Numbered from the stretch's first letter, positions 55,177 to 64,000 are shown. The stretch: DNA of 64,000 nucleotides from Arenibacter hampyeongensis (GCF_002909255.1 NZ_PIOB01000002.1:682001-746000), one strand, 5' to 3'. Notes: a model not told the origin generated them from the sequence alone. Numbers and translations are program-made.

Positions 55177-56715
55177 ATGGAACTCGAAAAACTGGAAACG
55201 GACCTCCAAAAAATTTATGAAAACCTCATAAATAATGACTCTACCGCGAACAGGATTGCCTCTTCCATTCATCCGCAGTATAAATCCAGTGCTAAAAACC
55301 TATATCGCTATTTACTGCTTCGTAGTTTAGATATACGTGAGATTCAGAGTGGTCTATCCGAAATAGGAATATCTTCCTTGGGAAGCGGGGCCGGGTACGT
55401 CTATGAAAATATTTCCAATGCCCTAAAACTTGTCAAAGTACTGAATGGCAAAACTTGGGAAAAGAATTCCAGCTTGGAAGCCATTGGATATTCAGGGAGC
55501 AAAAAATTATTGGCAAAGCACGCCAATGACCTCTTTAAAACGGATAGCGGGGAACGGGATACTGAAATAATGGTCACTATGCCAGACGAGGTAACGACTA
55601 ATAAGAAACTAATTAGAAAATTAAATTTGGCGGGTATGGGTATAGCCCGCTTAAACCTTAGCCATGGAAATAAAAAGCTTTGGGAAAAGGTTCTTTTGAA
55701 CATAAAAGGCATTAAACAGGAACTGGATCGCCCTATAAATATCTATATGGACCTACCTGGTCCCAAAATACGGATTAGCAATATTTATACACGGATCGAT
55801 AGTGAGAAACCCCTGAATTCCGTACCATTCCTAAAAATAGAGAAGGGGACTAAACTACTATTGATAAAGCCCAATTCGACATATATTTCAGAAGGAAATG
55901 ATAAAATAAAGCTTCCACCGGATAGTGCCTTGATCGAAGTCTCAGTTCCGCAGATCATTGACGCCCTTGAAGTGGGGCAATCAGTATTTTTTGATGATGG
56001 CGCTATATGGGCCAAGGTCAAGTCGATCTCGGGCAATACTGCCTCTCTGATCGTTAAAAAATCACATAAGAAAAAACTTAGGCCTGGAAAAGGTATCAAT
56101 TTACCGGATACCCATCTCAACCTTCCCTCTTTAACTCGGGAAGATTTACAACTACTGCCGTTTATCTCTGACAATGCAGATCTAATTGGCTACTCTTTTG
56201 TTCGCAATGCAGCCGATGTATCCCTCCTTTATGAGGAACTGGACAAACTAGGAAGTAACGATATCGGAGTTGTTTTTAAGATTGAAAACAGGACCGCTTT
56301 TGAGAATTTACCCTCCATTCTTTTTAGCGCGATGAAAAGACCAAAAATTGGTGTTATGATCGCTAGGGGGGATTTGGCCGTAGAGATTGGTTTTGAACGT
56401 ATTTCCGAAGTACAGAATGAGATACTCTGGTTGTGCGAGGCAGCCCAGATACCCGTGATTTGGGCAACACAGGTGTTGGACACTTTGGCAAAAAAGGGCA
56501 TGGCCACTAGGGCCGAGATTTCGGATGCCACCATTAGCGCCCAGGCAGAATGTGTTATGTTGAATAAAGGCCCCTATATTGTGGAAGCTACCAAAACACT
56601 AAAGAACGTACTTCTACGAATGGAAGCGCATTCACAAAAATCCAAAAACACTTTACGGGCCCTAAAAGTGGCAAAAAAAGGGTTGAAAGATATCCACAAT
56701 GAATTTCAGCAGTAA
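55177..56715 (+). CDS. Pyruvate-kinase-like protein with extra N-terminal domain
   Basis: Protein of 512 residues. Residues 1-115 are an unusual helical domain with no pyruvate kinase match. Residues 125-480 form a pyruvate kinase barrel with B domain: MVTMPDE, RLNLSHGNKKLW, YMDLPGPKIRI, FKIENRTAFENL, MIARGDLAVEIGFERI, WATQVLDTLAKKG and RAEISDATISAQAECVMLNKGPY (the usual RAEVSDV site). The C-terminal regulatory domain of normal pyruvate kinases is missing. Catalytic residues look conserved, so activity on PEP/ADP or a related enol phosphate is possible. Its start is 182 bp after the uronate operon. Confidence 0.8.
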   Translation: MELEKLETDLQKIYENLINNDSTANRIASSIHPQYKSSAKNLYRYLLLRSLDIREIQSGLSEIGISSLGSGAGYVYENISNALKLVKVLNGKTWEKNSSLEAIGYSGSKKLLAKHANDLFKTDSGERDTEIMVTMPDEVTTNKKLIRKLNLAGMGIARLNLSHGNKKLWEKVLLNIKGIKQELDRPINIYMDLPGPKIRISNIYTRIDSEKPLNSVPFLKIEKGTKLLLIKPNSTYISEGNDKIKLPPDSALIEVSVPQIIDALEVGQSVFFDDGAIWAKVKSISGNTASLIVKKSHKKKLRPGKGINLPDTHLNLPSLTREDLQLLPFISDNADLIGYSFVRNAADVSLLYEELDKLGSNDIGVVFKIENRTAFENLPSILFSAMKRPKIGVMIARGDLAVEIGFERISEVQNEILWLCEAAQIPVIWATQVLDTLAKKGMATRAEISDATISAQAECVMLNKGPYIVEATKTLKNVLLRMEAHSQKSKNTLRALKVAKKGLKDIHNEFQQ

Positions 56716-56813
56716 TAAATTAAATTTTAGGGAGCATAACACTATAAATATGGTGACCTCGGATAAAGGACAAGACTCCTAATAGTTACAGATAGGTGAG
56801 TATTTTAAAATGA

Positions 56814-56831
56814 AAACCAAATAAAAGATTT
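56814..56831. repeat. 18-bp direct repeat, copy 1
   Basis: AAACCAAATAAAAGATTT occurs here and again at 59893-59910, both shortly after a stop codon, with similar TTTAAAA upstream. Confidence 0.7.
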
Positions 56832-56922
56832 CCTATATTAGATTAATAATGGGTATATAATTACTCTTTGTTATATACGTCCCTTGTACATATTTTAATC
56901 CAAAATAACCACGAACAACAAA

Positions 56923-57402
56923 ATGAATAGAAACCTTTTTTCTTTGCTTATTGCATTGATAGTATTCACATTATGCCAGGGTCAAGAAATTGAAATGAAA
57001 AAGGTTTTTGGTGGAAACAAATACACTTAAAATGGAAATAAGTTATCATCATTCTCCAAATTGTCCAGTGGGGTAAAAACGAATACCCAATCATTAGAAT
57101 TATTAAAGAAGGCAAAAACAAAGGGAATTTTTAGTATAATTCTAAGTGGGATAGGTGGAGGATTGACAGGGACTCCTATTGGAACTTCCATTGCCGGGGG
57201 AGACCCTAATTGGACTCTGGCCGGGATTGGAATTGGGTGTTTTGCAATTGCATTACCCATTGCCATTAGCACCGATAAAAATATTAAACAAGCTGTAGAA
57301 AATTACAATTCTTCCTTAAATCCAACTACCCTTAACCATTCCAAGCCTGAATTAAACATAATTGCCAATGTGCAAGGTGCAGGATTTTCAATAAATTTCT
57401 AA
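56923..57402 (+). pseudogene. Exported small protein interrupted by an in-frame TAA
   Basis: The frame opened by ATG 56923 starts with a signal peptide (NLFSLLIALIVFTLCQG, then QEIEMKKVFGGNKYT) and is stopped at TAA 57028-57030, codon 36. The same frame continues without a further stop for 123 more codons to 57402, through NGNKLSSFSKL, a glycine-rich hydrophobic stretch (GIGGGLTGTPIGTSIAGG, then DPNWTLAGIGIG) and a C-terminal region. Restoring CAA for TAA would give a 159-residue exported protein. A TTG at 57061 could restart translation, but would lose the signal peptide. The call is a nonsense pseudogene or a sequencing error. Confidence 0.75.
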
Positions 57403-57716
57403 AAACCTATTTACAATACTGGACTATATAAACAGCAGTTGTTGAACGTAAAAGTATCTGGATCAAAAACTGAAATATGGTTCTTTCTCAATTTAATTAC
57501 ATTAATATATTGTGTATTGGATGCTGAGTTTTAAGTATATTTATACGACGAGAATATTTGAAAATTACCCTCCATTTGAAGCTTCAAATTTTACTCATGA
57601 ATCAAAGGCCTTAAACTTTTGTAATAAAAAGGGTATAAACTTAGTGATTTTCCCCATCGCACTACTTTAAACCCTGGTGTTCCCTGTATTTTTAGACATG
57701 CCAACGTAAATAAAAA
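57403..57716. other. Gap before S9 peptidase
   Basis: 314 bp of AT-rich DNA without an identifiable gene, promoter match or hairpin. Confidence 0.4.
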
Positions 57717-59846
57717 ATGAAAAAAATAACAACCTTATTAGGTCTGATTATTTGTATTACCAATGCACAGGCCCAATTCCAGAAGGCGACAGCTCCTATT
57801 GCAGAAAAAAAAGAACACTGGCGAGTAATTCATGCCGATAGTGTAGCTGACTACTATTACTGGATGTATGACTATTTTGGCAAAGGGCCGGACAGTACAA
57901 AGGCCATCAACTACCTGGAGGCCGAAAACGCATTTCTGGACAGCGTAATGAGTCCTTCCAAACCATTTCAGTCAGACTTATTTGTCGAAATGAAATCAAG
58001 AATAAAGGAAAAAGACGAAAGTGTGCCCGTATTTAAAAATGGATACTATTATTACAGCAGAACAGAGGAGGGAAAGCAGTACTATAAATACTGCCGAAAA
58101 AAAGCAAGTTTGGACGCCCCTGAAGAAGTTTTACTTGATGTTGATAAATCGGCCGAAGGACATGCTTATTATGCAGCTACCGGATTCGATATCAGCCCGG
58201 ACAACAAATTAATGGCATATGGTGTTGACCTTGTGAGTCGCAGACAATATACCATTCACATCAAAAATCTAGAAACGGGCGAAATCCTTAAGGATAGTAT
58301 TCTAAATACCGAAGGAGACCCTTGCTGGGCAAATGACAGCAAAACCTTTTTCTACACTTCAAAAAACCTGATGACACTATTGCCCGAAAAAATAAAACGG
58401 CACTCTTTAGGTACAAGTGCGGAAAAGGATGAAGTGGTTTATCACGAAAAAGATAATAGCAATTATTTATGGGTGAAAAAGAGCAAAAACAATCAGCACA
58501 TTCTTATTTATTCCATGGCAACCCTGTCTTCAGAATTAAGGATGGTAAATGCCAACAAACCTCAAAGTGTCTTCAAGGTGTTTCAACCAAGGCTAAAAGA
58601 TGTATTGTATGATGTAGTACCCTTGAATGATAAATTTTTAATCCTCACTAATAAGGACGGAGCCATGAACTTTAAATTGATGGAATGCCCCCTTGACAAG
58701 ACCGAAGTATCCAATTGGAAGGAAATAATACCAAATCGTAATGATGTTTTAATTGAAGGCATGGAAGAGTTCCAAGACTTTATTGTGGTTAAGGAACGCA
58801 AAGACGGACTGGTAAAATTACGTCTTAGAAGTATAAATGATAATGCGGAACATTATCTCAATTTCGGTGAAGCCGCCTATACAGCTTCTGTTATTCCCAA
58901 TCCTGAATACACAAGCAATGTGCTACGCTATAGCTATACCTCATTAACTACTCCCTTATCTACTTATGACTACAAAATAAGAAGCAAAGAGAAAATATTA
59001 TTGAAACAAGAGGAAGTTGTTGGCGGTTACAATTCCAACGATTATGTTACCGAACGTATTTATGCTACTGCAAAAGACGGTGCTAAAATCCCAATATCCT
59101 TGGTCTATAAAAAAAACTTGAATAAAGATGCTGCAACACCTTTATTGCTCTTTGGTTACGGCAGTTATGGAAATAGTATGGATGCTAGTTTTGCAAGTAG
59201 TAGATTAAGCCTACTGGATAGGGGTTTTGTTTTTGCAATTGCCCATATAAGAGGTGGTCAGGAAATGGGCCGCAGTTGGTACGAAGAAGGTAAGTTGATG
59301 AAAAAGAAGAATACATTTACCGATTTTATCGATTGTGGTGAATTTTTAATCCAGGAGGGCTATACCGGTAAGGGCCATTTATATGCTATGGGTGGTAGTG
59401 CCGGTGGTTTATTAATGGGAGCGGTGGCAAATATGTCATCCAGTTTATGGAATGGGCTTGTAGCTGCAGTCCCTTTTGTGGATGTGGTCAATACCATGCT
59501 TGATGAAAGTATTCCATTAACGACCAACGAATTTGATGAATGGGGAAACCCAAAAAATGAAGAGGCCTACTTCTACATAAAGTCCTATAGTCCCTATGAA
59601 AATGTTGAAAAGAAGAACTACCCTAACATTTTGGTCACAACGGGCTTACATGATAGCCAAGTACAGTATTTTGAACCGGCAAAATGGGTTGCTAAGCTCA
59701 GATCCATGAAAACTGATAAAAATCAATTGCTCTTCCGTACCAATATGGATTTTGGTCATGGAGGTGCCAGTGGACGATTTGATTATTTAAAGGAGATGGC
59801 GGAGATATATGCGTTTTTGTTTAATCTTGAGGGGATATATAAATAG
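57717..59846 (+). CDS. S9 family prolyl oligopeptidase, oligopeptidase B type
   Basis: Exported serine peptidase of 709 residues with a signal peptide (cleavage near NAQAQF, residue 19). A beta-propeller domain (about 60-420) filters substrates, and the alpha/beta-hydrolase domain carries the triad Ser561 (GGSAGG), Asp646 (HDSQV) and His681 (FGHGGASGRF). PLLLFGYGSYG and IAHIRGGQEMGRSWYEEGK are typical of oligopeptidase B, which cuts after basic residues in short peptides. It is periplasmic by prediction, unlike the cytosolic enterobacterial enzyme. Single-gene unit. Confidence 0.93.
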   Translation: MKKITTLLGLIICITNAQAQFQKATAPIAEKKEHWRVIHADSVADYYYWMYDYFGKGPDSTKAINYLEAENAFLDSVMSPSKPFQSDLFVEMKSRIKEKDESVPVFKNGYYYYSRTEEGKQYYKYCRKKASLDAPEEVLLDVDKSAEGHAYYAATGFDISPDNKLMAYGVDLVSRRQYTIHIKNLETGEILKDSILNTEGDPCWANDSKTFFYTSKNLMTLLPEKIKRHSLGTSAEKDEVVYHEKDNSNYLWVKKSKNNQHILIYSMATLSSELRMVNANKPQSVFKVFQPRLKDVLYDVVPLNDKFLILTNKDGAMNFKLMECPLDKTEVSNWKEIIPNRNDVLIEGMEEFQDFIVVKERKDGLVKLRLRSINDNAEHYLNFGEAAYTASVIPNPEYTSNVLRYSYTSLTTPLSTYDYKIRSKEKILLKQEEVVGGYNSNDYVTERIYATAKDGAKIPISLVYKKNLNKDAATPLLLFGYGSYGNSMDASFASSRLSLLDRGFVFAIAHIRGGQEMGRSWYEEGKLMKKKNTFTDFIDCGEFLIQEGYTGKGHLYAMGGSAGGLLMGAVANMSSSLWNGLVAAVPFVDVVNTMLDESIPLTTNEFDEWGNPKNEEAYFYIKSYSPYENVEKKNYPNILVTTGLHDSQVQYFEPAKWVAKLRSMKTDKNQLLFRTNMDFGHGGASGRFDYLKEMAEIYAFLFNLEGIYK

Positions 59847-60124
59847 TAAGGATTATCTATTTCCGATGACAAGGATGACCAATTTAAAACTCAAACCAAA
59901 TAAAAGATTTGTTATTTTGGACAGATATTAAGAATCTTAAACTTGTTGCCATATAGGTACGTTGGCCGCCATTGTTAGCCAGCCATGCGACACGGACAAT
60001 CCCGAAGTATTCAGAACCGCGCTGTGCATTTCAACTTCCAATCAAAAGCCCATTCGTTGATTTTCAAAGGCAGCAAGTAAGAGAGTAATAAATATTATTT
60101 TTACCAAGTAGTTTAGAAATCATT
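59847..60124. other. Gap with direct repeat copy 2
   Basis: 278 bp holding the second 18-bp direct repeat (59893-59910) and a patch of higher GC (about 59960-60040) that has no ORF; it may be a gene remnant. Confidence 0.4.
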
Positions 60125-60604
60125 ATGAAAAGAATTTCAATAATATTTCTTCGGGCTGTTATCGTGCTAATCAGCATTGTGACACTTTACATTATGATTC
60201 GGTTTCCATTGTCCGAAGGAAGGGCCGAGAACCTGGACCTATTCAGCATTTACTTTGACCCATTCATCCTGTATGGATATGCATCATCAATCGCTTTTTT
60301 TGTTGCGTTGTACAAAGCATTCAAATTACTCGGGTATATTGGAAAAGATGAATTGTTTACACTGAACTCGATAAGAACCTTAAGAAGTATAAAATATTGC
60401 GCAATCATATTAAGCATTTTAGTTGCGATGGCCGGTATATTTATAAAGATATTTCATAATAAAGAAGACGACCCCGCTGGATTTCTTGCGATGTGTATCA
60501 TAATTACGATTATGGCCATCACAGTTGCATTTGCTATGGCAGCGATTGCAAAAAAATTACAAAAGGCTGTAGATTTGAAATCTGAAAAGGACTTAACACT
60601 TTAA
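60125..60604 (+). CDS. DUF2975 membrane protein
   Basis: Membrane protein of 159 residues with four helices (about 7-27, 47-65, 88-107 and 120-142), with the DUF2975 pattern of a FDPFILYGYASSIAFFVALYKAFKLL second segment and an SIRTLRSIKYCA motif before the third. DUF2975 genes usually precede a small Cro/C1-type HTH regulator. Here that regulator is present only as a decayed remnant three bases downstream. Function unknown. Confidence 0.85.
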   Translation: MKRISIIFLRAVIVLISIVTLYIMIRFPLSEGRAENLDLFSIYFDPFILYGYASSIAFFVALYKAFKLLGYIGKDELFTLNSIRTLRSIKYCAIILSILVAMAGIFIKIFHNKEDDPAGFLAMCIIITIMAITVAFAMAAIAKKLQKAVDLKSEKDLTL

Positions 60605-60607
60605 ACT

Positions 60608-60775
60608 ATGCCAATTATTGTGATTTTAGAGATGATAAAGGCAAAGCGAAAAATTTCTTTAAATGAACTTACTGAATGAATAGATTTTACATTATCCCAC
60701 CTTACTATTTTAAGGACAGGATAGGCGAAAGCAATTCATGTAGCACCTTGGACGCAATTTGCAAACCTACTTTAA
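60608..60775 (+). pseudogene. Decayed XRE/Cro-type HTH regulator
   Basis: Starting 3 bp after the DUF2975 gene, the frame reads MPIIVILEMIKAKRKISLNELTE, TGA (60677), IDFTLSHLTILRTG, TAG (60722), AKAIHVAPWTQFANLL, TAA (60773). It aligns well with the small HTH regulators that normally follow DUF2975 genes (pattern AKRKMSLNEL...ITLANLSILKTGKAKAIRF). TGA stands where Arg (CGA) is common and TAG where Lys (AAG) is common. The C-terminal part is missing. All in one frame, so point mutations, not a frameshift, destroyed it. Confidence 0.8.
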
Positions 60776-61954
60776 CGTATCCAAATCAAACGAATAGACG
60801 TTACCCAAATCATCCGAGAAAAATATAAGTTTAGGCCCATTGGACGAAAAACTGGCCTTACTCGAAGTTGCATCCCCGTTTTTTCCATTTATTTTGGTTT
60901 TTAATTGGACTAGTTCGTTAAACTCCCAGCCATCTTTCTGCTTTTCTATTTCATTGACAGAAATGTAATATCGATTATTCACTTTGTTTTTTACAGAATG
61001 TATTTCAAATATCTTTCCTGATTCAACGTGATTAATAATAGGACGGCTAGGACTTAATCCAGGATGAAGGTTTTCATATGGAACGTTGGTCCATTTGCCC
61101 TTTAAGTCCCTTACTCGCAATACAAATTGGGGTTGATCAATTTCGTCCACACTGTTCTTGGTGACCAATGCCATTTCCCCATCTTCAAACACAGTAGCAT
61201 TCAAGTGATCGTCTGCGTTATTGTCTCCCTGCTGAACAATTACAGGGGCTGACCAGTGATTGGGAGCATCTCCATCAATGTGAATTCGTTCATTGACGGA
61301 TTGGGTATTTTGGTTGGACCAGATAACAGATACTTGATCTTTTAAGCTGACTATTAAGGAGATATCATCTTCATTGATGTCATCTGCCAGTGTAAATGAA
61401 TCCGACCAATCTTTGCCATTGGAGGAATGCCAAACCATGATTTTTTCATTCATATCCGCACAAACCCAATATTCATTTTTTGAATCTTGTGTAATGGTAG
61501 CTGTTTCAATAGACTGACAGTTCTTAGGAATGGGAAGATAACCCATCGATCTATGTTCGTATTGCTTGCTATGGCGGGAATACCTTATTTGAACTACATT
61601 CAAAGCACATTCTCCAACTAAGACTATATGCACCTCATCGCCCTTGCTCCAGACGTCGGCTCTACTCGGTAAACCAAGCCAGGCTCTATTAACCGATTCT
61701 TGCCTTGTCCACCCAGAAACATCCTTTTTCAATAGTTTAGGACCGTCTTCATCGCCCACAACCAGCCATTGCCCATGATCGGTTGTCCATGATTTTGATT
61801 GGGGTTTATCGGCAGTAGCATCTCCGTAATTAACTTTGAAGATAGGATCTAAATAAATTTCAGCTGTATTGTTTTTTTGGGAAAATGCCCCATATCCGCT
61901 TAGTAAGAGACAAAAAAGTGCCGGAATTAGAGATGAAATTCTGTTTAGTTTCAT
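60767..61954 (-). CDS. Exported propeller-like protein, unknown function
   Basis: Protein of 395 residues with a signal peptide (cleavage near GAFSQ, residue 26). Repeating aromatic and Asp-rich strands such as DQVSVIWSNQNT, KIMVWHSSNGKDWSDSF and PKLIFFSDDLGNVYSF resemble Asp-box or BNR sialidase-type beta propellers, but I could not identify clear SxDxGxTW boxes. It lies 216 bp downstream of a sulfatase on the same strand and may act on or bind the same sugar; that is context only. Confidence 0.7.
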   Translation of the reverse strand: MKLNRISSLIPALFCLLLSGYGAFSQKNNTAEIYLDPIFKVNYGDATADKPQSKSWTTDHGQWLVVGDEDGPKLLKKDVSGWTRQESVNRAWLGLPSRADVWSKGDEVHIVLVGECALNVVQIRYSRHSKQYEHRSMGYLPIPKNCQSIETATITQDSKNEYWVCADMNEKIMVWHSSNGKDWSDSFTLADDINEDDISLIVSLKDQVSVIWSNQNTQSVNERIHIDGDAPNHWSAPVIVQQGDNNADDHLNATVFEDGEMALVTKNSVDEIDQPQFVLRVRDLKGKWTNVPYENLHPGLSPSRPIINHVESGKIFEIHSVKNKVNNRYYISVNEIEKQKDGWEFNELVQLKTKINGKNGDATSSKASFSSNGPKLIFFSDDLGNVYSFDLDTLK

Positions 61955-62170
61955 TGTGTTCTAAAATTGGGAGTTAATCTAAAGAAACATTTATAATAAA
62001 TAAACAATTTGTAATCAATACTTGCATAAACCAATGGAAAAATTTGGATCGTGCCCAATAGTGTCCCATCTGTCCTTATGATTTCATGTTTTAATTTGTT
62101 ACGGTGGGAATCAATAAGTACGAATGCCCAATCCAATGAAAAGCACTGGTCATCTACCAAGACATAAACA

Positions 62171-63967
62171 TCAATTCAATTTCTTAAACATCAATAGTCG
62201 CACATCCATAACTTCTTCTCCAGGAATTTTTAGAGCTTTTAGTGTTAAATGGCCCCTACCCTTTTTCAGGTGCATCCTACCTAAATCCATAGGAATAAAA
62301 TCCTTGGTATAGGATTCAATTCTCGGATCAAGATCCCTGATTTCCCCTACCAATGGGGGATCATGCGCCTTATTAATTGTTCCTTTTAGGGAACTCTCCC
62401 CTAAGCTCAATTCAATTTCGGCCCCCAAATCCAGTTCTTTGGCCGTGTAATAAAGTTCAACTTCAAATTCCCCATCGGCCAGGACGTCCACATCCCAGCT
62501 GATGCTATCCTCTGTACTTTTCCAATTCGTAAAAAAGGTACAGTTGGGATGTCGATTGCTTCGTTCTATCTTGCCATGCGCCACACCATCCCGAGCAGGA
62601 ATCTGGGTGTACACAAAATCTGGATGCCCCAGAGTAAAAGGGCGATCCACCGATTCTTTGGATTTAGGCAGAACCTCTTCAAGCCAATCATTTTTTAATC
62701 CTTTCAAAGAATCAGTCAACTTTGGTAATTTCATTGAAAGATCCGTTGTTTGTCCACTATCATGGTGCATATCATATAGTCGGTCTTCGTTATCCAATCT
62801 ATATTTATCCGTTCTGATGCTTGTGCCGCTATTCCAATGGTTGTAGATTACTCTAGGTTGCCAAGATGAATTATCTTCCATTAGAAGAGGCTTTAGGCTT
62901 TTCCCATCCAATGGTTTAAGGGTTTTTAACTGAATTTGTGCCAATTCGGATAAAGTGGGCAATAAATCAATGGAACTTGCTATTTGCGAAATCCGTTTTC
63001 CTTGAGGCAAGTTGTTTTTCCATTGCATGATAAGGGGAGATCTCACCCCTCCTTCATCGGTTGATCCTTTCTTGCCCCGCAATCCACCGTTCCAGCGCCA
63101 TCCGTTGGGACCATTGTCCGATAGATATACTACGATAGTATTTTCTTCCAGATTCAAATCCTTAAGCTTGTCATATACCCGACCCACATTGTAGTCTATA
63201 TTTTCTACCATGGCCAGTGCTGCCCTTGTGAAATTTTCATTTTCCTCCTCTTCTCCGTGATATTTCATGGCAAGCTCTTTGTCTTTGAACCGATTCCAAT
63301 ATTCATCAGGTACCTGCATAGGGCTATGCGGCGTGTTATAGGGCAGATATAGGAAGAAAGGCTTGTCTTTATTCCTGTCCATAAAATCTATTCCCTTATT
63401 GGTAAGGTCATCAATTATGAATCCCTCTCCCTTTACAATTTCTCCATTATGCTCCAACATGGGACTAAAATAATTGCCCCAATGACCGGAGCAGAATCCA
63501 TAATAATCATCAAAACCTCTGGCATTGGGATGATAAGGTGGTTGCATGCCGTTATGCCACTTTCCATAAGCAGCAGTGGCATACCCAGCCTCCTTGAAAA
63601 CTTCTGCAATTGTGGTTTCATCCAAATTTAAACGTTCCCCACCCGCAGAAGTGGAATATACCCCCAGTCTTGGAAAGTAGCGACCGGTCAACAGTTCCGC
63701 GCGAGTGGGGGAACAAACAGGACTTACATAAAAATGATCGAACATAACTCCGCTTTTGGCTATCGCGTCTATGTTCGGGGTTTGAAGATTGGTGTTTCCA
63801 GTGATACCCAGATCTCCCCATCCTTGATCGTCCGCCAATATGAGAACAATGTTGGGTTTGTCGGCGCGTTGGGAATTGGAAACTAAATCGGGCCTGGCCT
63901 TGCCCTTGCAAGAAACAAATGTCACCAATATGGCCAGCACCATATACTTTGATTGGAAATACCTCAT
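62171..63967 (-). CDS. S1-family sulfatase, lipoprotein, with C-terminal extension
   Basis: Formylglycine sulfatase of 598 residues. Lipoprotein signal ends in VTFVSC (Cys20). PNIVLILADDQGWGDLG holds metal Asp; CSPTR at 85-89 gives Cys85 for formylglycine; GYATAAYGKWHNG matches the second signature; LSDNGPNG provides metal Asp/Asn. After the sulfatase core (to about 455) comes a C-terminal beta-rich region of about 140 residues (SWDVDVLADGEFEVELYYTA), which resembles a carbohydrate-binding-like extension seen in arylsulfatase-A-type members. It precedes the exported propeller-like gene. Start ATG 63967 is near the window end; anything upstream is not visible. Confidence 0.93.
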   Translation of the reverse strand: MRYFQSKYMVLAILVTFVSCKGKARPDLVSNSQRADKPNIVLILADDQGWGDLGITGNTNLQTPNIDAIAKSGVMFDHFYVSPVCSPTRAELLTGRYFPRLGVYSTSAGGERLNLDETTIAEVFKEAGYATAAYGKWHNGMQPPYHPNARGFDDYYGFCSGHWGNYFSPMLEHNGEIVKGEGFIIDDLTNKGIDFMDRNKDKPFFLYLPYNTPHSPMQVPDEYWNRFKDKELAMKYHGEEEENENFTRAALAMVENIDYNVGRVYDKLKDLNLEENTIVVYLSDNGPNGWRWNGGLRGKKGSTDEGGVRSPLIMQWKNNLPQGKRISQIASSIDLLPTLSELAQIQLKTLKPLDGKSLKPLLMEDNSSWQPRVIYNHWNSGTSIRTDKYRLDNEDRLYDMHHDSGQTTDLSMKLPKLTDSLKGLKNDWLEEVLPKSKESVDRPFTLGHPDFVYTQIPARDGVAHGKIERSNRHPNCTFFTNWKSTEDSISWDVDVLADGEFEVELYYTAKELDLGAEIELSLGESSLKGTINKAHDPPLVGEIRDLDPRIESYTKDFIPMDLGRMHLKKGRGHLTLKALKIPGEEVMDVRLLMFKKLN

Positions 63968-64000
63968 TTGGTTGTTTTTTTGAAAGTATAAGGTATGAAA

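Noticed and set aside
1-64000. Insertion sequences, prophage, toxin-antitoxin or restriction genes
   Set aside because: No transposase, integrase, phage structural gene or defence gene was recognised on either strand; the only hint of mobility is the copied ssrA end.

Overview
The window looks like chromosome of a marine Flavobacteriaceae bacterium (Bacteroidota), probably a polysaccharide degrader of the Maribacter/Zobellia/Arenibacter type. This rests on AT-rich intergenic DNA, flavobacterial TAnnTTTG promoter elements, weak Shine-Dalgarno sequences, a short Bacteroidota-type primary sigma factor, PorT and a TamL-like lipoprotein, a tmRNA tag reading GENNYALAA, many lipoboxes, sulfatases and a uronate catabolism cluster. 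Genus-level placement is inference.

Layout. 0-2.7 kb: two S1 sulfatases (the first cut by the window edge), then a 7-bp tandem repeat. 2.8-7.0 kb: a DUF1801 protein, a membrane protein/winged-helix regulator/CreD locus with a repeated operator-like palindrome, and a lysine-type saccharopine dehydrogenase homologue. 7.1-8.0 kb: an RNA and repeat hub with a candidate small RNA, ssrA (tmRNA) and several inverted repeats. 8.1-11.4 kb: two overlapping membrane-anchored class III nucleotide cyclases whose catalytic residues are complementary, divergent from a LytTR response regulator. 12.3-17.0 kb: a Bor-like lipoprotein, an FAD-linked oxidase and a subtilase with two P domains. 17.4-30 kb: a CheY-like regulator, a class A PBP, apaG, pruA, rsmG, a desaturase, an aminotransferase and trkA-trkH. 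30-42 kb: conserved core (menaquinone methyltransferase, porT, TrmH-type methylase, tamL, fbaA, accD, rpsO, pnp, rpoD). 42-49.7 kb: a radical SAM protein, an ABM-like protein, an NmrA protein, a DEAD-box helicase, rpe and a YpdA-like reductase. 49.7-55 kb: a divergent uronate module (LacI and GH88 to the left; kduI, kduD and a DUF4861 lipoprotein to the right) around a 30-bp perfect palindrome. 55-64 kb: a pyruvate-kinase-like protein, a nonsense pseudogene, an S9 peptidase, a DUF2975 protein followed by a decayed HTH gene, an exported propeller-like protein and a third sulfatase.

How the genes work together. The sulfatases and GH88/KduI/KduD fit breakdown of a sulfated, uronate-containing polysaccharide. 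GH88 would release unsaturated uronate, KduI and KduD would convert it to 2-keto-3-deoxygluconate, and the LacI protein probably gates both arms from the shared palindrome. No lyase, SusC/D pair, KDG kinase or KDPG aldolase is in the window.

The strongest candidate for an undescribed system is the cyclase pair. One subunit keeps both metal-binding Asp but has lost the transition-state Asn and Arg; the other keeps Asn and Arg but has lost the first Asp. The predicted enzyme is an obligate heterodimer with a single active site, an arrangement like mammalian C1/C2 adenylyl cyclase but encoded as two translationally coupled bacterial genes.
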